Source: JACZST01 sp036985755
Lineage (GTDB): Bacteria; Actinomycetota; Acidimicrobiia; Spongiisociales; UBA5794
NCBI GenBank assembly: GCA_036985755.1
Contig: BTQG01000088.1
Span: forward strand, 1 to 10,086
Length of the DNA: 10,086 bases
Reading direction: 5' to 3'
Made by a program: the position numbers and the translations under genes. Positions 5,368-10,086 of this stretch are shown piece after piece. Each line of letters begins with the position of its first letter. Positions within the stretch are counted from its first letter, which is position 1. Under the pieces are notes generated by a model that worked only from the letters and a program-made list of their open reading frames with translations, made no database searches and was not told where the DNA came from.

Positions 5368-6554
5368 AGCTCGCCGACACGTTGCGGATCGAGGGTGGCC
5401 GAATCCTGGCCACCCTCATCCGTTACACGGGTGACTTCCACCTTGCAGAAGACGCCCTCCAGGAGGCCACCGTCGTAGCGCTGGAACGGTGGAGCGACGA
5501 CGATCTTCCTCCCAACCCCGCCGCCTGGCTGATGACCACCGCTCGGAACAAGGCCCTCGACCGTCTCCGCCGCGAGGCGAAGCGCTCCTCCAAAGAGGAT
5601 GAGGCCATGCGACTCCTGGACGAAACACCTCCGCCGCCCGACGACCGCGATGACCGTCTCCGGCTGCTCTTTACCTGTTGTCATCCTGCGATCGCACCCG
5701 CCTCGCAGATAGCGCTGGCGCTGCGCACCATTTGTGGGCTCTCCACCGACGAAATCGCCCGCGTCTTCCTGGTGAAGACCCCGACGATGGCGCAGCGCAT
5801 CAGCCGCACCAAGACCAAGATCGCCGACGCCCACATTGCCTATCGAGTACCCGATGACCACGAGCTGCCGGAACGGCTGGTGCCGGTGCTGGTGACGGTG
5901 TACGCGGTGTTCACCGCGGGTCACCACGCCCCGAGCGGCAGATTCGACGCCAGGGTGGATCTCGCCGAAGAGGGAGTCCGCCTGGCCAGGCTGCTCACCG
6001 AGCTGATGCCCGACGAGCCGGAGTGCTGGGGACTGCTGGCGCTCACCCTGGCGACCCATGCTCGTAGCGGCGCCCGCCTCGATGAGTCGGGTCATATGGT
6101 GCTGCTCGCCGACCAGGACCGCAACGACTGGGATCACCAAGCGATCGGGGAGGCAGCACAGATCGTCGAGCGCCAGCAGAGGCGACGACGTCCGGGGCCG
6201 TTTCAGCTCCAGGCCGCCATCGCCTCCCTCCACGGTCTCGCACCCAGCTACGAACACACCGATTGGCGGGAGATCACCGGGCTGTATCGAGCCCTCGAGG
6301 CGATGCAGCCGACGGTGGTGGTGCGAGTTAACCGGGCCGTGGCCGAGGCGGAGCTCCACGGTCCAGAGGCTGCGCTGGCGCTTCTCGAGCACGTCGATTC
6401 CGACTGGCACTATGTGTGGGTGGCCCGCTCCGACTTCGAACGCCGCCTCGGTCGCCGGGCAGAGGCTCGCAGGAGCCTTCATCGCGCCCTGTCCGCCGAT
6501 ATGAACGATTCAGACCGAGCCCTGCTGGAGCACCGCTTGGCTCAACTCGGCTGA
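5364..6554 (+). CDS. ECF-type RNA polymerase sigma factor, ECF42-like, with C-terminal TPR/DUF6596 extension
   Basis: This 396-aa sigma-70 family factor directs RNA polymerase to a small set of promoters. Region sigma2 spans about 10-72 (GDFHLAEDALQEATVVALERW and WLMTTARNKALDRLRR). Region sigma4 spans about 98-155, with the hallmark LLFTCCHPAI (101-110), GLSTDEIARVFLV and TMAQRISRTKTKI. The long C-terminal extension (about 160-396) contains the DUF6596-type segment with ERLVPVLVTVYAVF, followed by alanine-rich helical pairs that look like TPR repeats. ECF42 members carry such an extension in place of a separate anti-sigma factor, and it is reported to affect activity. No anti-sigma gene is seen here. 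The start is the GTG at 5364, overlapping the YCII stop; a GGAG lies directly against it. The sortase gene follows after 24 bp and may be read through. Confidence 0.93.
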   Translation: MKLADTLRIEGGRILATLIRYTGDFHLAEDALQEATVVALERWSDDDLPPNPAAWLMTTARNKALDRLRREAKRSSKEDEAMRLLDETPPPPDDRDDRLRLLFTCCHPAIAPASQIALALRTICGLSTDEIARVFLVKTPTMAQRISRTKTKIADAHIAYRVPDDHELPERLVPVLVTVYAVFTAGHHAPSGRFDARVDLAEEGVRLARLLTELMPDEPECWGLLALTLATHARSGARLDESGHMVLLADQDRNDWDHQAIGEAAQIVERQQRRRRPGPFQLQAAIASLHGLAPSYEHTDWREITGLYRALEAMQPTVVVRVNRAVAEAELHGPEAALALLEHVDSDWHYVWVARSDFERRLGRRAEARRSLHRALSADMNDSDRALLEHRLAQLG

Positions 6555-6578
6555 CACAGCGCCGATACCTGCTCGGTG

Positions 6579-7373
6579 ATGACCTCGACAACCACGGCTG
6601 ATGTGCCGCAACGCGAAGAATTCGCCGATCTCGATCGCGGAGTCCGGCGGCTCTATCGCGCCGGCTGGGTGATCGTCGGACTTGCGCTGTTCGTCGTCGG
6701 CTTCGTCCTTCAACAGTTGTTCTTCACCTCCTGGCTGGCACGGGCGAACCAGCCGGAGTTGACCGCAGCTGCCGAGCTGCGGTTCGCCACCGTCGAGGTC
6801 ACCGAGGTTCCGTACGTCGCCGAGCCCACCCCTCCGGTCGCTGGGCCCGGGGCAGCCGAGGTTCCGTCGGCCGGGGACCCGATCCCCACCGTCGAAGATC
6901 CGGCGCCTCGAGAGGTGTCTCTGCTTGCAGAGGCCAAACCAGCCAATGCCGAGGCCTTTGCCATCATCCGGGTTCCTTCGCTGTCGAGGCTTCGCGACGG
7001 CTGGACGGTCGTCGAGGGGGTTGGAACCGCCGAGCTCAAGACGGGCGCAGGGCACATGCCCGACACCGTTCTTCCCGGCATGCCGGGCAACTCCGTCATC
7101 TCCGGGCATCGCACCACGTACGGTGCCCCGTTCAACCAGCTGGACGAGCTGGTGGCGGGCGACATCATCACGGTGGAGACCGCAATCGGGGTGCATACGT
7201 ACGTCGTTCGAGAGTGGATCATTGTGGACCCGCAGGATGTCTGGGTCACCGAGCCGCGGCCCGGTGCATGGCTGACCCTGACCACATGCAATCCCGAGTT
7301 TTCCGCCAGAGAGCGCCTGGTCGTATTCGCCGAGCTCGTCGCCGGCCCCAATTGGGAAGCGATCTACGGATGA
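6579..7373 (+). CDS. Class E-like sortase
   Basis: This 264-aa membrane-anchored cysteine transpeptidase is predicted to join surface proteins to the cell wall or to each other. A cytoplasmic N-terminus of about 28 residues is followed by one TM segment (about 29-49, GWVIVGLALFVVGFVLQQLFF without its last residue) and a proline/glutamate-rich linker (about 76-120). The sortase domain (about 125-264) has catalytic H177 in ISGHRTTYGAPF, C237 in TLTTCNP and R246 in ARERLVV. The TLTTC motif and the linker resemble actinobacterial class E enzymes, which prefer LAXTG signals. Position 6579 is ATG and the preceding codon is an in-frame GTG (6576), so the start is uncertain by one residue. No clear SD sequence is present. 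The gene lies 24 bp after the sigma gene and overlaps the next small gene. A surface protein gene 236 bp downstream is the likely client. Confidence 0.92.
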   Translation: MTSTTTADVPQREEFADLDRGVRRLYRAGWVIVGLALFVVGFVLQQLFFTSWLARANQPELTAAAELRFATVEVTEVPYVAEPTPPVAGPGAAEVPSAGDPIPTVEDPAPREVSLLAEAKPANAEAFAIIRVPSLSRLRDGWTVVEGVGTAELKTGAGHMPDTVLPGMPGNSVISGHRTTYGAPFNQLDELVAGDIITVETAIGVHTYVVREWIIVDPQDVWVTEPRPGAWLTLTTCNPEFSARERLVVFAELVAGPNWEAIYG

Positions 7374-7513
7374 GGGCCTGGTTCGAATCCCGTCCAACAC
7401 CGGTCAGGGTCATTGTCGCCGTGGTAGTCGGAGCTGTGCTGTTGGTTGGGTTGCTCTTCGTCTATGACTGGATCGGGACCAGTGTCTTCGATACCGGCGG
7501 CAGGATCGGGTAG
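7370..7513 (+). CDS. Small single-TM protein coupled to the sortase
   Basis: This 47-aa protein starts at an ATG that overlaps the sortase stop (ATGA, 7370-7373), so translation is probably coupled. It has a basic N-terminus (R2, R8, R13), one hydrophobic segment (about 14-32, VIVAVVVGAVLLVGLLFVY without its ends) and a short C-terminal tail VFDTGGRIG. The positive-inside rule predicts the N-terminus inside and the tail outside, on the same side as the sortase catalytic domain. I do not recognise a named family. The coupling and topology suggest a sortase partner or stabiliser, which is an inference. It is not a normal sortase substrate, because the TG-containing tail follows the TM segment and is not placed before one. 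Confidence 0.72.
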   Translation: MRAWFESRPTPVRVIVAVVVGAVLLVGLLFVYDWIGTSVFDTGGRIG

Positions 7514-7529
7514 TGGAAAAAGAAAGGGC

Positions 7530-7555
7530 TTCGGCTTTGGTGGATCTCAGCCGAA
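7530..7555 (+). repeat. Hairpin in the gap before the surface-protein gene
   Basis: TTCGGCT (7530-7536) and AGCCGAA (7549-7555) are perfect 7-bp inverted arms with a 12-nt loop, starting 17 nt after the stop of the small TM gene. No T-tract follows on the + strand. It could be a weak terminator of the sortase transcript, an attenuator, or a 5'-UTR structure of the surface-protein mRNA. Confidence 0.4.
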
Positions 7556-7609
7556 TAACTGCCACGGCTCGTTGGGTGGGGAGGCGCACAGGAATGGAGA
7601 GAACTTGAC

Positions 7610-10086
7610 ATGAGCGCGCGCCGCCTACGACACCCGATTGCTTTTCTCAGCGCGTTGGCGCTCGTCGTCTCCGTGATGGCGATCGACGCACCCCCGGCCC
7701 GGGCGGGCACCCCGACCGACTGTTTTGTCGTTGCCGACAGAGGCCCGGGGCCCACTGGCGACTACCTGGTCCTCGTCGACAGGCTCACCGGGGGCACGAC
7801 CGGGATCGGTTTCACGGGCGGCAGTGGCAGAATCGAAGCTGCCGCCATGGAGCCGGGGGGCAATCGACTGTTTGCCACCGATGCGGCCCAATTCGGTGAG
7901 ATCAACATGGCCACCGGAGTCTTCACCACGATCGGCTCGGGCGTCGGCGACGGCCACGACGATGTCGATAGCCTCATGTTCGACCCCTTCACCGGTGTGC
8001 TGTGGGCCGCCGACCGCAACGGCGCCGACGACACCCTGTTCCGAATCGATACGACGACCGGGCTGGCCATCGTCGGCTCCAGTGTCACCATCCTCTCGAC
8101 CGCTGTCACCGGCCTCGACGACATCGACGATCTCGCCATCTCCCCGTACGACGCGACGATGTATGCCATCAACAACAACTCCACCAACGACAAGCTGGTC
8201 ACGATCAATCGGACCACAGGCGCGGTGGCGGTAGTGATCGACATCGCGGTGGACTACTCGTTTGCCCAGGACATGGAGGGCCTCACCTTCACCAACGACG
8301 GCATCATGTACGGCAGCGACGGGGATGCCGCCCCCAACGGCGACATGTATCTGCTCGACCCTGCAGCGAGTGACCCGAACCGCGTGGTCTTCTTCACCGA
8401 TCTTGGACCCGGCGGCGACTTCGAGTCGATCGGGTGCCTCACCGCCGACCTCAACACCATCACCGGCACCGTGTTCTTCGATCTCAACTCCAACGCACTG
8501 CTCGACAGCGGCGACACCGGAGAGAGCACTGTGACCGTGCGCCTCTACCGCGACGTCAACTCCGACGGCCTCGTCGATAGCGGCGACGCCCTAGTGGACA
8601 CGACAGATACCGCAAGCGACGGCACCTACAAGTTCTCGTTTGCGGCGGTCGGCGACTTTGTGCTCGACATCGATACCGCCGACCTCCCCGCAAATTTCTA
8701 TATGACCACCGACAACGTCGAGGTGGCCAACTTCGCCAGCACCGACTTCGGCGTCACCGATTCCGGGAATGACTTCGGATACGCTCTACCCGTGATCGTT
8801 GCCGACTTCGTTTGGAACGACCTCAACGCCGACGGCATCCAGGACGGAGGAGAGCCCGGGTTGGCCGGCGTCGCCGTCAACCTGTTCGACGGCTCGGGCA
8901 CGCTGTTGGGGCCCACGACGACGGCTGCCGACGGCTCCTACGTGTTCGGCAACCTGCCGGCGGGCACGTACTCGGTGGAATTTGTCGCTCCGGCGGGGTG
9001 GTTACGCTCGCCGGCCGACCAGGGCGGCGATGACACGGTCGACTCGGACGCCGACGCCACCGGCAAGACGCCGGCGGTGACCCTCGGCGCCGGCGAAGCC
9101 GACACCACGATCGATGCCGGGTTCTGGAACCCCGGCAGCATCGGCGACTTCGTGTGGCAAGACCTCAACGGCGACGGCATCCAGGATGCCGGTGAGCCCG
9201 GAATCGGGGGAGTGACGGTCGATCTGCTCGATGGTGGTGGCTCACCGATCACGTCGACCGTGACAGCCGGTGACGGCAGCTACAGCTTCACCGGCCTGGT
9301 CGCCGGCGGTTATCAGGTCGATCCAGATCAGAGCACCGTTCCTTCCGGGTTCGTGCTGACCACCGGCAACGATCCCGACAGCATCACCCTCACCGCCGGT
9401 GAGACCAACCTGACGGCCGATTTCGGCTATTACGACCCCGCCTCGGCCGGCATCGACATCCAGAAGACCCCCGATCCACAGGTCATCCCCTCTGGTGGCA
9501 CGGCCAACTGGACCATCACCGTGACCAATACGGGCACGGTGGACCTCACCAATGTCGCCGTCACCGATGCGCTTGCAGTGGACTGCGACAATACGATCGG
9601 CAACCTCGCCGCCGGGGCCAGTACCAACTACAACTGCTCGCTCGCCGGCGTCACCGCCGACTTCACCAACACCGCGCTCGTCAGCGGCGACGACCCGATT
9701 GGCAACACGGTCAACGACTCCGACACCGCATTCGTTTCCACCGATAGCAACTCCGCCGTCATCGGCGACTTCGTCTGGCAAGATCTCAACGGCGACGGCA
9801 TCCAGGATGCCGGAGAGCCGGGGATCGGGGGAGTGACGGTCGATCTCCTCGATGGTGGTGGTTCGCCCATCACATCGGCGGTCACCGCCGGCGACGGCTC
9901 CTATCAATTCACCGGCCTGGCGGCGGGCGCCTATCAGGTCGACCCGGATCAGAGCACCGTCCCTGCCGGGTTCGTGCTGACCACCGGCAACGATCCCGAC
10001 AGCATCACCCTCACCGCCGGTGAGACCAACCTGACGGCCGATTTCGGCTATTACGACCCCGCCTCGGCCGGCATCGACATCCAGAA
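7610..10086 (+). CDS. Secreted multi-domain surface protein with SdrD_B-like and DUF11-like repeats (3' end beyond the window)
   Basis: The frame stays open from the ATG at 7610 through the right edge (825 complete codons). GGAGAGAA (7596-7603) is the SD sequence. A Sec signal peptide has a basic start (RRLRH), a hydrophobic core (about 9-25) and a predicted cut after PPARA (A32). Residues 38-276 form a propeller-like head with recurring D/N-x-x-TG turns: VDRLTG (56), INMATG (98), IDTTTG (146), INRTTG (199). C38 and C276 flank this head. SdrD_B-like Ca2+-binding beta-sandwich domains follow at about 284-397, 398-510, 511-613 and 718-820, each opening with an Asp/Asn-rich loop such as DLNGDGIQDAGEP. 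A DUF11-like domain with C659 and C676 sits at about 614-717, and a second begins at 821 (IDIQ). The role is probably adhesion or a surface stalk. The upstream sortase suggests wall anchoring, but the C-terminal sorting signal is not in view. Confidence 0.9.
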   Translation, partial: MSARRLRHPIAFLSALALVVSVMAIDAPPARAGTPTDCFVVADRGPGPTGDYLVLVDRLTGGTTGIGFTGGSGRIEAAAMEPGGNRLFATDAAQFGEINMATGVFTTIGSGVGDGHDDVDSLMFDPFTGVLWAADRNGADDTLFRIDTTTGLAIVGSSVTILSTAVTGLDDIDDLAISPYDATMYAINNNSTNDKLVTINRTTGAVAVVIDIAVDYSFAQDMEGLTFTNDGIMYGSDGDAAPNGDMYLLDPAASDPNRVVFFTDLGPGGDFESIGCLTADLNTITGTVFFDLNSNALLDSGDTGESTVTVRLYRDVNSDGLVDSGDALVDTTDTASDGTYKFSFAAVGDFVLDIDTADLPANFYMTTDNVEVANFASTDFGVTDSGNDFGYALPVIVADFVWNDLNADGIQDGGEPGLAGVAVNLFDGSGTLLGPTTTAADGSYVFGNLPAGTYSVEFVAPAGWLRSPADQGGDDTVDSDADATGKTPAVTLGAGEADTTIDAGFWNPGSIGDFVWQDLNGDGIQDAGEPGIGGVTVDLLDGGGSPITSTVTAGDGSYSFTGLVAGGYQVDPDQSTVPSGFVLTTGNDPDSITLTAGETNLTADFGYYDPASAGIDIQKTPDPQVIPSGGTANWTITVTNTGTVDLTNVAVTDALAVDCDNTIGNLAAGASTNYNCSLAGVTADFTNTALVSGDDPIGNTVNDSDTAFVSTDSNSAVIGDFVWQDLNGDGIQDAGEPGIGGVTVDLLDGGGSPITSAVTAGDGSYQFTGLAAGAYQVDPDQSTVPAGFVLTTGNDPDSITLTAGETNLTADFGYYDPASAGIDIQ
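9140..9760 (+). repeat. 621-bp direct repeat, first unit
   Basis: This unit encodes one SdrD_B-like domain plus one DUF11-like domain (207 residues, 511-717) and begins ATCGGCGACTTCGT. The next copy starts exactly 621 bp later at 9761, in frame. Over the first 205 aligned bases there are about 30 mismatches; the following 121 bases (9345-9465) are identical to 9966-10086. Confidence 0.93.
9761..10086 (+). repeat. 621-bp direct repeat, second unit (cut by the window edge)
   Basis: This is the second copy of the SdrD_B/DUF11 unit, of which 326 bp are visible. Identity to the first copy is complete over its last 121 visible bases and continues up to the edge, so the identical tract may extend further. 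The start of the next DUF11-like domain (IDIQ) is already present, implying that the alternation continues. Confidence 0.92.

Noticed and set aside
5253..6482. 409-codon open frame on the minus strand
   Set aside because: It lies antisense to the sigma factor gene, shows low-complexity GC-driven composition and no recognisable domain, whereas the + strand frame has clear sigma2 and sigma4 motifs.
7582..7603. Resemblance of GCGCACAGG to a c-di-GMP riboswitch core
   Set aside because: Only a short match exists; the other conserved segments and the two-helix layout of that riboswitch are absent.
7604..7610. TTGACA as a -35 element just before the surface-protein start
   Set aside because: It abuts the ATG, so any promoter there would start inside the coding region; the SD sequence and signal peptide support the ATG at 7610.

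Overview
The window is a GC-rich, gene-dense stretch of bacterial chromosome with no rRNA, tRNA, insertion sequence or CRISPR array that I can see. GTG starts, 4-nt start/stop overlaps, apparently leaderless promoters, a TipA-type MerR regulator, an ECF42-like sigma factor and a class E-like sortase all point to an actinobacterium. An Acidimicrobiia-like lineage is my best guess, but it is an inference from gene content and not proven.

Layout, left to right. (1) 1-860 (+): the last codons of a FecCD/BtuC-type permease and its overlapping ABC ATPase, the tail of a siderophore, heme or cobalamin import operon. (2) 938-1669 (-): a VIT1/CCC1-family iron/manganese transporter, convergent with the ABC operon. 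(3) 1755-2582 (+): an EamA/DMT-type 10-TM transporter, divergent from the VIT gene. It converges with 2584-3063 (-), a four-TM protein of the DUF7144 type; the two stop codons are one base apart. (4) 3183-3962 (-): a HAD-IIA phosphatase (NagD/LHPP-like), divergent from a 253-aa TipA-like MerR regulator (4039-4800, +). The MerR promoter is a textbook example: a 19-bp palindrome lies across a 19-bp -35/-10 spacer, and the message starts at or next to the ATG. (5) 5002-6554 (+): a YCII/DGPF protein and an ECF42-type sigma factor, translationally coupled by a GTGA overlap, behind a promoter that resembles the reported ECF42 consensus. (6) 6579-7513 (+): a class E-like sortase and an overlapping 47-aa single-TM protein. 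(7) 7610 to the right edge (+): a secreted, multi-domain surface protein of at least 825 residues. It has a signal peptide, a propeller-like head and then SdrD_B-like beta-sandwich domains alternating with a DUF11-like domain. Its gene runs off the window and includes a 621-bp direct repeat.

How the parts may work together. The left part is metal and solute transport. The centre holds two self-contained regulatory units: a drug-responsive MerR activator that probably activates its own gene, and an ECF42/DGPF pair with its own promoter. The right part looks like a cell-surface display module, in which a sortase, a tiny membrane partner and a long repeat-built adhesin or stalk protein lie in a row. 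The strongest points for follow-up are the palindrome that exactly fills the ECF42-like promoter spacer, the uncharacterised 47-aa sortase partner, and the partly homogenised SdrD_B/DUF11 repeat.
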